This document shows positions 11,991-22,900 of a DNA stretch of 64,000 nucleotides, one piece after another. Position 1 is the stretch's first letter; each line of letters begins with the position of its first letter. The notes beneath the pieces were generated by a model. The model saw only the letters and a list, made by a program, of their open reading frames with translations. It searched no databases and was not told the DNA's origin. The position numbers and the translations under genes were made by a program. This stretch comes from Anisodus tanguticus (taxonomy: Eukaryota; Streptophyta; Magnoliopsida; Solanales; Solanaceae): positions 40,065,305-40,129,304 of the forward strand of contig CM067549.1 in the NCBI GenBank assembly GCA_034509755.1, given 5' to 3'.

Positions 11991-12690
11991 TGGTGAAGAC
12001 TAAATACCGATGGACCGATGCTGAGCTCCTCATTCCAAGCGACAATAAAATAATAACTTAGTTTCAACAAGGGTATTCTTATGTTTATACATACCATTTT
12101 CAATGAGAATTGGTGACGGAGTGGACAGAGTTATACTTGATTTCTCTCATCATACAAAGCTTTTATGGCCCAGGTGGGTCCCCAAATTTAAAGAGCAGTT
12201 GCAAGCCTCCGATATTTCACTTAACTAGCCCGTGTGGACTTTTCTTTAGACTATTTAATCCAGATGTATTCCCCGCGCATATTTCATAGTAGAATAATTA
12301 ACTTGAACTAGAGCGGTATCAAGGTCATACTCACCATCCGTGATAATAATCATGACATAGGTCGGATGGAAGGTTTGTGCTCATTGCCACCGCCGATATC
12401 CTTCCCCTCGATAGCCGTCCTATCCTAGAGCACTAGAACCCTGCTCGTATGTTTTTCTTTATCCTTCGAACCATACCATTCATTCATCTGGGGATGTAAC
12501 GGTAATTTCTATCCATTTTGGCTAAGTATTGTTATTATTTAGATCTAAATGATAAAGTTTAGATCAGATTAATTCCGCCTCCTGTGATTAGTTTGTATGT
12601 CATGATACTTCATGAGAATACTTTGTCATTCTTCTTTACTCTCATTGTTTTCTCTGCTCAAACTGCTTTGAAATGTTTTTACTTAAGCCG
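11991..12690. other. Unrecognised intergenic stretch
   Basis: There is no open frame above 60 codons and no terminal repeat I recognise. It lies between the truncated gypsy element and a retroposon 3' end, close to where the 3' LTR of the Tat element would be expected. It does not resemble the Tat LTR at 26.85-27.6 kb. Confidence 0.4.
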
Positions 12691-12815
12691 ATGATATATC
12701 GAAAATAGTCTCTCTCCCTCCCAAAGTAGAGCTACGATCTACGTATAGACTATCCTCCCCAGACCCCACTTGTGGGATTATACTAGGTATGCTGTTGTTG
12801 TTTTTGGTATTTTCT
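12691..12815 (+). mobile_element. RTE-LINE/SINE 3' end
   Basis: The sequence 'tcctccccagaccccacttgtgggattatac' followed by 'tgttgttgtttttgg' is the conserved 3' end with GTT-rich tail shared, in opposite orientation, with the copies at 46047-46200 and 47183-47340. Only about 120 bases are present, so the 5' part is lost. Confidence 0.65.
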
Positions 12816-12959
12816 CACCCTAACTGCAATCCTTCTTCTGTTCAGCCACCCCTTGGGAGCTCGAATAAGTTCTTGTTCTTGCTGCCTGGGATTAGAGCAT
12901 TCTTGATGTTTCCACTTACAATCTAAGATGTGGAAAAGACTTTCAGAGGAGCGGAATTG

Positions 12960-14960
12960 GATCCCTAGCAACTATGGTAATATTCTCTCTTTTTTCAACT
13001 ATTTGTCTAGATCTTGAAAACCTTACTTTGAAGCTTGCACTTCAGGATTACCCAAATCTACTCATGTTGCTCTTCTCTATGAAGTACCAGATGATCCGTA
13101 CAAAGTTTCTCGACTCATTAAATAAGCTCAAGAGCAAAAAAGGCTCCATAGGAATTCCTCTCGCAGCCGCCAGCTAAGCTCCAAGCGGTAAAAAAAAAGA
13201 TCCCCTGACAGAGGTAACTTAACTCTTTGAAGTACCATTAGTGCAGCAGATCCAGTGACCGACTCCCTCCTCATTGTTGACCTAGACAGTGAGGATCCTA
13301 ATGAGGATGAATATCCCCTATAGAGAAGAAGGTCTGAAGTGCCCTTACTATTTACTGAAATGGAAATCGTTAATCACGGGGTTACTTGTACAAGAGCTTT
13401 ATTTGCCCCTATCGAATGTAGCACGACTATCCGAATTATCACATCAACCTCATTTACATCTCTTACTCTTATTGTTCCGTTAGCCTCTGAAGATCCCAGA
13501 CAAACATCTTTTCCAGACGTTCAACCTCCCTCATTTGTGGATCAACAAGGTACCTTCTCCAGAACGTATGCCTTCCTTGTAGAGGAAAGAGTTGGTGAAT
13601 GAGTACCTGGCCCTGGATACAAAACCCAGTAAATTCAGGGCCATTGCATTTCAAATTTTGGCTAAAATCCACTTGTTGTCTAAGCCTGTAAGAATGGCCA
13701 ATTACATGAAACATGTGGCTTTGGAGAAAGACAGAAGAAAAGCCCGCAAAGTGTCTGCGGGTGTGCCATTAATGAAGGCATGTACACCGCTTCTAAGGTA
13801 AAAAAATCCTTTCAAATATGCTACTTATCCTCTTATTGAATCCTAAAATTAAATTTTACGTCTAGGCCAATTTCCTTTGCTATGTCGTGCTCCAAAGGAT
13901 GATTGAAGAGAAATTATCTCTTCTGAATGAAAGGGACAATGCTATGAACCAGATGTTGGTGGCAGAAGCCAAGCTGTCCAAGGTAAATGACCTGGAAGAT
14001 AAACTCACCCGGTCAAAGAAGGATAGAAAAGTTTTTAGACAATAAGTCGTCCTTCTCTAGAGCCGTATGGAAGACTAGCAGAAGAAATGGGTCGAGGCCA
14101 ATGACTATGTTTCTAACTTAACATATGCCTATACGTTAGTGAGGCTGATATGCAAACTTTCATATAGCGCCTTTAAATCAAAGAGAATTAAGTAGAGGCA
14201 CTTAGTAAGAAGGATGAATCCTTGAGGTCCCGTCTATCCATCATGGGTACTTAGACTGAAAGGCATCAGGAAGTGACTACAGAATTGCCTAGGGCAAAAA
14301 AGCTTCTTCGTTTAACCAATGTTGATCTTACTCATGCTGCTGAACTTGCAAATACCCAGCTCCAGACTACCATTGACATTTGTAATTTTTCTATGATGAG
14401 AGTGGTTACAAAATGCACTGTAGAACTCTAGAGGCAGTGAGAGCAGGAAGAATTAAAGACATTGATGCTGAAATTGCCAAGGCCTGGGGCTTGGAACTAG
14501 GTTCGGCGGAAGCACAATATGATACTTTTCATGAGGATGAAGAAGTTGTACCAACCGATGGGGAAGAGGAAAATAAAGTTCCTCCAGATGGAGACACTCT
14601 TCTTTCTACTGAGCACTAGGAAGCCCCGCCGACTATTCCTAGCGATGCCCTGGAAGCATCTTAATTGCCTCATTCAGCCACAACTTCATGAAACTCCAAC
14701 TAATTTTGTTACTTGTTTTGGAAACACCCCCGGTGGACTATAGGACGAGCGTGTTGATCACTTTTATGCATGTTTTTATTTTTATGTTAGAAAAGTACAT
14801 GGCGGCCCATGGGATGAGCATGGCGGACCATGGGATGAGAATGTCGATCCCTTTCGTGCAGGTTTATCTTGTTCTCGGATCACTTTTGGGCCCGATATAT
14901 GTTTTAATAAATGAAATTTCCTTTTCAAAGACTTCATTGCTCGCAAGCCTATTCTTTTAA
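12960..14960 (+). pseudogene. Decayed coiled-coil ORF, candidate antisense ORF of the Tat element
   Basis: The plus strand carries discontinuous frames that read like one broken protein. 13289-13602 holds an acidic stretch (DLDSEDPNEDEYP) and an FLVEERVGE end. 13592-13800 holds VNEYLALDTKPSKFRAIAF and KHVALEKDRRKARK. 13900-14040 is a coiled coil (EEKLSLLNERDNAMNQML, KVNDLEDKLTRSKKDRK). A further heptad-like part is at 14290-14400. 14413-14619 is an acidic tail starting CRTLEAVRAGRIKDIDAEIAKAW. Stops and frameshifts separate the parts. I do not know its function. Its place downstream of, and antisense to, a Tat-type pol matches the extra antisense ORFs known in this lineage, but that link is inference; a captured host gene is the alternative. 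Confidence 0.45.
13798..13865 (+). other. Candidate intron in the coiled-coil ORF
   Basis: A GT at 13798 follows an open frame ending ...YTAS-K, and a pyrimidine-rich stretch ends in TCTAG at 13865. After it the reading resumes with QFPLLCRAPKDD and the coiled coil. The 68 bp interval is AT-rich and contains stops, as a small plant intron would. Confidence 0.35.
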
Positions 14961-16020
14961 TTTCATATTTCTATCATAAGGAAAATATTTCTTTTAATCT
15001 TACAAATAATTTAAGCCTTGACTTATAATCTCCTATTAGAAAAAAAAGATAACTTTATAGGTTTTCCATATTTGAATTGGAAACAGAGGTCAGTTAAACT
15101 GCCTTTTCCATTTTTCATATTCTAAGTCTGAAACCTGTAAAGACTTTGAAAATATACTTGTTGAATCATCCTTTAAAAATATGTTTTTTTCTTTCTTTGG
15201 GCTTTTATGGCCTTTTTATTTGTTGTTTAGAAATTGAAAAATAAATGGAGACTCCAATGTAAAGATACGTATTATGTGCAGTTTTGGGATTCAACTAGAA
15301 TCTATTATATAATAATTGGGATCATAGAGCCAAAAAAATGACAAAACAAAAAGGACAAAGGAAAAAGTTCCGGGCTAAGTTCAATTCCTGGTAGATTTTT
15401 ACATAAGTCATTAAGTAGCCGAAGTTTAACCTTTTACTACTTAAGATTTTAAAGAGAGGGCCCTAATTTTTATGATGATTTAAAAGGGGATGTCTCCTAT
15501 TCATTATGGCACTAGTTTTCAGTATGCTTCAAATAACATCCGTTTAATTAAATCTTATTCTTTCAATGTCAAGAATTAATCATAAAAAGAAGAACTTTAT
15601 TAATTCCTTCAACTTATAAATGTGAAAACAAATGTAATAATAACTCGACTGCCATCTACTGTGGTCAATTTGGTTACATATGTGTAATATTTCACTGTTC
15701 CGGGAAGTCCCCTATGATAATGTGCTTTGTCCGAACACTCCTTAAAGAAAAATACTAAGCCTTTTTGTGGTCCCATTTGCAAAGAAAAACATTGGGTCTT
15801 TACATGGACCTATCTTCTTTTGGCAAAAATTTACACCAGCCCTAACACAGGAATATATAGCCTCCCACAGTATTTGGGTGTTCCTACTTGGAGACCCAAG
15901 CACTGGTTATATATACTAAAGAAAAACTCATTACATTTTTTTATGGTGCTGCCTCATTAAAAATATTGCCGAAAAAAACCAATTAGAACAAAACCCGGCT
16001 AAAGGAAAAAAGAGTGCAAC
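14961..16020. other. Non-coding AT-rich stretch inside the Tat element
   Basis: There is no convincing frame. It lies between the end of the antisense ORF and the integrase C-terminus, the place of the long 3' untranslated region in Tat elements. Polypurine-like runs occur (aaaaaaatgacaaaacaaaaagg near 15340; aaaaaagagtgcaac near 16000). No terminal repeat is recognised. Confidence 0.4.
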
Positions 16021-16029
16021 ACAAATTTT

Positions 16030-17090
16030 CCTTGCTAAACATAATATATCTTCAAATGAATTGCATTCCAGTTACTTGGAAGATGATTCCCTTATAAATC
16101 TGCTAACTGGTAAGATCCTTTGTCGGCAATTCCGATGACTCTATACAATCCTTCCTAATTTGAACCAAGCTTTCTCTCATTCAGTTCTCGGTATGTCCCC
16201 GAATTTAAAATTTTACAAGTTGGGATGAAAGTTCTAATACCACTCCATTCGTTGCTTCTGAGCCATCATCCGGATGTATGAAAGGTCCAAATTTTCTTCT
16301 AGTAAACCCAATTTAACCAACACTGTTCCTTTGACCGGAGGTATTGTAGGCTTACAGTCCCTACATCAAATTGGATCAATGCTTCGGTGACATATATAAG
16401 GCAAAATGAGTTTTTTCGATACTCGTTTTGCCATAGTTCTGTATGCACATAAAATCTCATGTATCATAGAAGGCCATGACCTCTTAGAAGTTTCCAACTT
16501 CTTCTTCAAATTTTGGATTATGGTTTTATTTGTTGACTCTGCCTTACCATTTGCACTGAGATGATAAGGGGCAGAGGTAATGAATTTGATATGCAGATCC
16601 TTAAGGAACTTAGTAATCTTAACCTCACTAAATTGTCGACCATTGTTACTAGCGATTTCCTTTGATAGGCTGCTGCTTGAAACTATTTAGAAATAGTCAG
16701 TCATACATAATATATATGATAAATGTCCTGGGGAAGAAGGCAAGGGTCCGACTATGTCCATCCCTTATTTCATAAATGGCCATGGGGATACCACCGGGTG
16801 CAATTCTTCTCCTGGTTGGTGCTGTAGTTGAGGTGACGATGGTATTTGTCACAACTTTTCACAAATGCCTTGTATCTTATCAATCAAGGCCAGTAATATC
16901 AAACCTTCATCAGATTTCTCATCAAGGACTACGCACTCGAATGACTTCCTCAAATTCACTCACGGACTTCCCTCATCACGTATTCAAGTTCTTTTGGACC
17001 CAAGTATCGTGCCAGCGGACCGTAGTAGCATCGCTGAAGAAGTATTCCATTGAAAATGCAGTACCAAACAACTTTAGTTATCAAGGCTCT
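16030..17090 (-). pseudogene. Tat-type integrase, interrupted at its N-terminal side
   Basis: Minus-strand reading gives the zinc-binding region from 17090 (GILLQRCYYGPLARYLGPKE, then EYVMREV), HQPGEELHPVVSPWPFMK near 16800, GMDIVGPLP near 16750 and SNNGRQFSEVKITKFLKDLH near 16640. After these come SAPYHLSANGKAESTNKTII near 16570, WPSMIHEILCAYRT near 16460 and a C-terminal block (FGDIPRTE and GLYRVIGIADKGSYQL) near 16150. The catalytic Glu in the AES block is kept. Several stops and frameshifts are present. The domain is cut exactly at 17090/17091 by an inserted LTR; its missing upstream part resumes at 22333. Confidence 0.8.
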
Positions 17091-20000
17091 TGTCACACCC
17101 CAACCTTGGGGGAGGGGGTCCAAGACCCGAAGATCCAAAGTCCCGAGCGTAGTCTCGGAACCCGTGATATGAAACTTGGCCGGCAAGGTCTCCATATAAC
17201 TATAACAAGACAAGACACGAACAAAGGAAACTTTCAAATAGAAAAGTCTCAACGCAAAGTATATATAGATAGCCAAGGATGACAAGGCCATAAGAAAAGT
17301 ACTACAAGTGACAAAAGGTCTAACAAGTACATGCCATATATATACACTAGTCTCCAAGCCTCTAAAAGTGCGTTAATATATAAACAATTTAGGATAGGGC
17401 CCCGCCATACTCAAAATACAATGAATATGTACAACAGTACCAATCGACTCCTATAATGCAACTCCGGAGAAGTGAAGTGTGACAACCAATCTGATGATGG
17501 TTTGATACCACCGGGTGCAATTCTTCTCCTGGTTGGTGCTGTAGTTGAGGTGACGATGGTATTTGTCACAACTTTTCACAAATGCCTTGTATCTTATCAA
17601 TCAAGGCCAGTAATATCAAACCTTCATCAGATTTCTCATCAAGGACTACGCACTCGAATGACTTCCTCAAATTCACTCACGGACTTCCCTCATCACGTAT
17701 TCAAGTTCTTTTGGACCCAAGTATCGTGCCAGCGGACCGTAGTAGCATCGCTGAAGAAGTATTCCATTGAAAATGCAGTACCAAACAACTTTAGTTATCA
17801 AGGCTCTTGTCACACCCCAACCTTGGGGGGAGGGGGTCCAGCACCCAGCATCCAAAGTCCTGAGCGTAGTCTCTGGAACCCGTGATATGAAACTTGGCCG
17901 GCAAGGTCTCCATATAACTATAACAAGACAAGACACGAACAAAGGAAACTTTCAAATAGAAAAGTCTCAACGCAAAGATATATAGATAGCCAAGGATGAC
18001 AAGGCCATAAGAAAAGTACTACAAGTGACAAAAGGTCTAACAAGTACATGCCATATATATACACTAGTCTCCAAGCCTCTAAAAGTGCGTTAATATATAA
18101 ACAATTTAGGATAGGGCCCCGCCATACTCAAAATACAATGAATATGTACAACAGTACCAATCGACTCCTATAATGCAACTCCGGAGAAGTGAAGTGTGAC
18201 AACCAATCTGATGAAGGTTTGATACCACCGGGTGCAATTCTTCTCCTGGTTGGTGCTGTAGTTGAGGTGACGATGGTATTTGTCACAACTTTTCACAAAT
18301 GCCTTGTATCTTATCAATCAAGGCCAGTAATATCAAACCTTCATCAGATTTCTCATCAAGGACTACGCACTCGAATGACTTCCTCAAATTCACTCACGGA
18401 CTTCCCTCATCACGTATTCAAGTTCTTTTGGACCCAAGTATCGTGCCAGCGGACCGTAGTAGCATCGCTGAAGAAGTATTCCATTGAAAATGCAGTACCA
18501 AACAACTTTAGTTATCAAGGCTCTTGTCACACCCCAACCTTGGGGTGAGGGGGTCCAGCACCCAGCATCCAAAGTCCTGAGCGTAGTCTCTGGAACCCGT
18601 GATATGAAACTTGGCCGGCAAGGTCTCCATATAACTATAACAAGACAAGACACGAACAAAGGAAACTTTCAAATAGAAAAGTCTCAACGCAGTATATATA
18701 GATAGCCAAGGATGACAAGGCCATAAGAAAAGTACTACAAGTGACAAAAGGTCTAACAAGTACATGCCATATATATACACTAGTCTCCAAGCCTCTAAAA
18801 GTGCGTTAATATATAAACAATTTAGGATAGGGCCCCGCCATACTCAAAATACAATGAATATGTACAACAGTACCAATCGACTCCTATAATGCAACTCCGG
18901 AGAAGTGAAGTGTGACAACCAATCGATGATGGTTTGATACCACCGGTGCAATTCTTCTCCGGTTGGTGCTTGTAGTTGAGGTGACGATGGTATTTGTCAC
19001 AACTTTTTCACAAATGCCTTGTATCTTATCAATCAAGGCCAGTAATATCAAACCTTCATCAGATTTCTCATCAAGGACTACGCACTCGAATGACTTCCTC
19101 AAATTCACTCACGGACTTCCCTCATCACGTATTCAAGTTCTTTTGGACCCAAGTATCGTGCCAGCGGACCGTAGTAGCATCGCTGAAGAAGTATTCCATT
19201 GAAAATGCAGTACCAAACAACTTTAGTTATCAAGGCTCTTGTCACACCCCAACCTTGGGGGGAGGGGGTCCAGCACCCAGCATCCAAAGTCCTGAGCGTA
19301 GTCTCTGGAACCCGTGATATGAAACTTGGCCGGCAAGGTCTCCATATAACTATAACAAGACAAGACACGAACAAAGGAAACTTTCAAATAGAAAAGTCTC
19401 AACGCAGTATATATAGATAGCCAAGGATGACAAGGCCATAAGAAAAGTACTACAAGTGACAAAAGGTCTAACAAGTACATGCCATATATATACACTAGTC
19501 TCCAAGCCTCTAAAAGTGCGTTAATATATAAACAATTTAGGATAGGGCCCCGCCATACTCAAAATACAATGAATATGTACAACAGTACCAATCGACTCCT
19601 ATAATGCAACTCCGGAGAAGTGAAGTGTGACAACCAATCTGATGATGGTTTGATACCACCGGGTGCAATTCTTCTCCTGGTTGGTGCTGTAGTTGAGGTG
19701 ACGATGGTATTTGTCACAACTTTTCACAAATGCCTTGTATCTTATCAATCAAGGCCAGTAATATCAAACCTTCATCAGATTTCTCATCAAGGACTACGCA
19801 CTCGAATGACTTCCTCAAATTCACTCACGGACTTCCCTCATCACGTATTCAAGTTCTTTTGGACCCAAGTATCGTGCCAGCGGACCGTAGTAGCATCGCT
19901 GAAGAAGTATTCCATTGAAAATGCAGTACCAAACAACTTTAGTTATCAAGGCTCTTGTCACACCCCAACCTTGGGGGAGGGGGTCCAAAGACCCGATCCA

Positions 20001-20582
20001 AAGTCCTGAGCGTAGTCTCTGGAACCCGTGATATGAAACTTGGCCGGCAAGGTCTCCATATAACTATAACAAGACAAGACACGAACAAAGGAAACTTTCA
20101 AATAGAAAAGTCTCAACGCAAAGATATATAGATAGCCAAGGATGACAAGGCCATAAGAAAAGTACTACAAGTGACAAAAGGTCTAACAAGTACATGCCAT
20201 ATATATACACTAGTCTCCAAGCCTCTAAAAGTGCGTTAATATATAAACAATTTAGGATAGGGCCCCGCCATACTCAAAATACAATGAATATGTACAACAG
20301 TACCAATCGACTCCTATAATGCAACTCCGGAGAAGTGAAGTGTGACAACCAATCTGATGATGGTTTGATACCACCGGGTGCAATTCTTCTCCTGGTTGGT
20401 GCTGTAGTTGAGGTGACGATGGTATTTGTCACAACTTTTCACAAATGCCTTGTATCTTATCAATCAAGGCCAGTAATATCAAACCTTCATCAGATTTCTC
20501 ATCAAGGACTACGCACTCGAATGACTTCCTCAAATTCACTCACGGACTTCCTCAAATTCACTCACGGACTTCCCTCATCAAG
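16787..20582. repeat. Tandem array of ~716 bp chimeric units (5 full plus 1 partial)
   Basis: Units start at 16787, 17504, 18221, 18936, 19652 and 20367, giving periods of 717, 717, 715, 716 and 715. Each unit joins about 304 bp of Tat integrase (minus-strand coding) to about 400 bp of LTR beginning TGTCACACCCCAACC. The boundary carries the GCTCT target duplication in every copy. Copies differ by few substitutions and short indels in a G/A-rich tract after the LTR start (17105-17130, 17824-17850, 18541-18565). The sixth unit is cut short at 20582. Identical frames recurring in each unit are repeat artefacts, not a gene family. Confidence 0.93.
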
Positions 20583-22327
20583 GATTGGGCACCGCCATAC
20601 TCAAAATATAATAAATATGTACAACAGTACCTATCGACTCCTACAATGCAACCCCGGAGAAGTGGAGTATGACAACCAACATCTGAAATAGGTAATCTAC
20701 TATAGAGGAGCATTGCTCTGCCTATCTGCATGTGCGGGCATAAACACAGTGCCCCATAAAAGGGGGCATCAGTATGAAAAATGTACTGAATATGTAAGGT
20801 AGGAGATATAAGTAAACAGAAGGTGTAATAATAGATATATGGGGACAGACATCAAGCTGGAACTCATATCAAGCCGTTGACGGCATAACCTATCACAATC
20901 ATATGTATGTATATGTGTGTCTGTAAAAATCACGCCGCTAAATGGGGCTAGTCATATCATAAAATATTGTACCCGGCCTCAATGAGGACTCAGTTGTACT
21001 AGACCTTAATAGGACTCGATAATGTCAAAACCAGCTGTAGTGGTGTATGTATATAAGTGCCATACTCGTCGACTATAGTGCAACTCAGTAAGAAAATAGA
21101 TACATATATATAAGTGCAATGCAAGACAGACTCCCAATGACATCATGGCAGGCCCGGAGTGACCTATGTATAGAATCTGATACATTCTATGGATTAGAAA
21201 TATCCAAAGGAGTAGGATATTTTTAATAATAAAGGCTTATCGTTATTCGATTTCACAAAATGGAACTCTATTCAAAGAAACAATTTCGTTAAATCATGCC
21301 AAGAAGGAAAGTTGCCCTACATACCTTGTCGATGAAGCTAGTTACATTCCTTATAGCCTCGTACGTGATATGGACGATTATTTACATTAAATGAGGGATT
21401 TGTATCAATATCAACTTCAAATCTTATAAGAGATTTTATTTAGTAAATTCGTCAAACAACTTATGTGCGTTAATTTCTAGAGTAACCCTACCGTGGATTC
21501 TTATTCAAATTAACATCATCATCATCCTTAAATAATTTCCTCTAAAACTCACCAACATAATTAAATATCAATATTTACTCTTAATCTCAAACAACAATAC
21601 CAAATAACAAGTTGACATAACTTTATTTCACAAAAGTTGTTTCTCCAAGATCATCTTCACCAAACTCCTAAAGTTCCCAAGTTACTTCAACCAATAAATA
21701 AATCCAAGTTAGGAGAAGCTAAATAACACATAGAAGGGGTGAAACCTTACCTTAAACTGCCAAGAAGCTCTCTACAACAACTTTCAACTCAATTTCAAGG
21801 TAGTTCATAACTTTGGTGAGCTAGCTAACAAAGATTCTGAGGTGTTCTTGATCTTTAAAGGTAGAAATCACTTTTGGATACTTGTAAGACTGTTCTTTAA
21901 TGGTAAAAAGGGGTTTGGAGAATGTTTGAGAGGGTTTGAGAGCTCAAGGGTCAGAAATGAGATGAGAAATGAAATTGGCCGACTTTTGGTCTTAAATAAG
22001 CCACCAAACCACCTCACATATGTGGCTGCATATGTGGCGTATATGCCTATATGTGGCCGCATATGGTGGCAGTGAGGTGGAGGAAATGAGGACTTAATCT
22101 GTGGCCACTTCCGCGAGGCAAAATGGCATTCACGACATAAAACGTGTGGCGTATCGTCAAAACTTCATCGAGTTGTACTTCCTTTAGTCCTATTGACTTC
22201 CAACCTTATGAAACCATTACATAACATCCTTAAGCATCATACGAACCCTCAAAAATGATTTCAATTTCTCATGACTTATGTTGGCTGACTATACTCTCAT
22301 TCGGGTGCGAATCTACGATACGTAACA
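17091..22327 (-). mobile_element. Solo-type LTR inserted in Tat pol, expanded by the internal tandem array
   Basis: The left end TGTCACACCCC starts at 17091 and again at 17809, about 18525, about 19241 and 19956. The right end ...GATACGTAACA is at 22327. GCTCT lies immediately before each left end (17086-17090) and immediately after the right end (22328-22332), a 5-bp target duplication. Outside it both flanks are Tat pol in the same orientation. Removing the duplicated units leaves an LTR of about 2 kb without internal coding sequence, hence a solo LTR. The right part (20700-22327) shares blocks with the LTR at 1-1652. Confidence 0.8.
20583..22327 (-). repeat. Unique right part of the inserted LTR
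   Basis: This part continues the LTR beyond the array. It contains the 'gggggcatcagtatgaaaaatgtactgaatatg' type block common to plant gypsy LTRs, the stretch similar to 1-400, and an inverted-word cluster at 22017-22070 (catatgtggc, gccgcatatg). There is no coding potential. It is dated after the Tat element, because it interrupts Tat pol. Confidence 0.65.
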
Positions 22328-22332
22328 GCTCT

Positions 22333-22900
22333 GGATGCTTTCCAGTCCTCCAGTAGATTCCCAAGATTAAGGTAATCTATAAGCTCATTCCTCTAATATC
22401 AAACTAGGCTTGTAGATTTCACTTCATCGTACCCCGCATGATCCAATGCTGAGTGAAATAAATGAACCACTAATTCGGCTTTTGAGACTTTAGCCTCTGT
22501 TGACGAGCCGAAATTTGCAAGTGCATCAGCCTCAATGTTTTTCTCCCTGGGTATATGTACGATGGTCCATTTATGAAATATGGAGAGAAGATTCAGAACC
22601 TTCTCGAGGTACCTTAACATGCGTTCTTCCTTAGCTTCAAACACTCCATGGACTTGATTCACTACTAATAAAGAGTCTTACTTGATTTCAATTACATTTA
22701 ATCCCAGTCCCCCAGCTAGTTCGAGACCTGCAATTAAAGCTTCATTCTCAGCTTCATTATTAGTTAGAGGTATACTATGAATCTCCTCTCTCAAAATGTT
22801 TTTGGTTTGAGTATCCAACTTTTCCTAAACCAGTTCCCTTAATGTTGGATGATCCATCAGTGTGCAACATCTAATCCACGAGGGTCATCCTCGAGACCAG
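22333..22900 (-). pseudogene. Tat-type RNase H
   Basis: Minus-strand blocks: MLHTDGSSNIKGTGLG near 22860, NNEAENEALIAGLELA near 22760 and the open frame 22662-22399 with MNQVHGVFEAKEERMLRYLE, WTIVHIPREKNIEADALANF and a C-terminal extension. The DGSS, E and EADALA positions match the catalytic layout of this domain in Tat-type elements. In-frame stops lie between the blocks. At 22333 the coding sequence is broken by the inserted LTR. Confidence 0.8.

Noticed and set aside
12974..14743. Host transcription-factor or kinesin-like gene suggested by the coiled coil
   Set aside because: No motor, DNA-binding or other family block is seen; the coiled coil alone is not diagnostic and the context is a Tat element.
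15380..15410. tRNA-like TpsiC words ('aagttcaattcctggta')
   Set aside because: There is no matching acceptor stem, anticodon arm or A box at the right spacing; it is chance or a worn SINE fragment.
16787..20582. CRISPR-like or ordinary satellite array
   Set aside because: Units are ~716 bp with recognisable retrotransposon content, with no short repeats and unique spacers; copy number is low.
16776..20691. Repeated open frames of 60-170 codons in each tandem unit, on both strands
   Set aside because: They are copies of one repeat. The plus-strand frames are antisense to integrase, and the minus-strand frames run from integrase into LTR. They are not a gene family.
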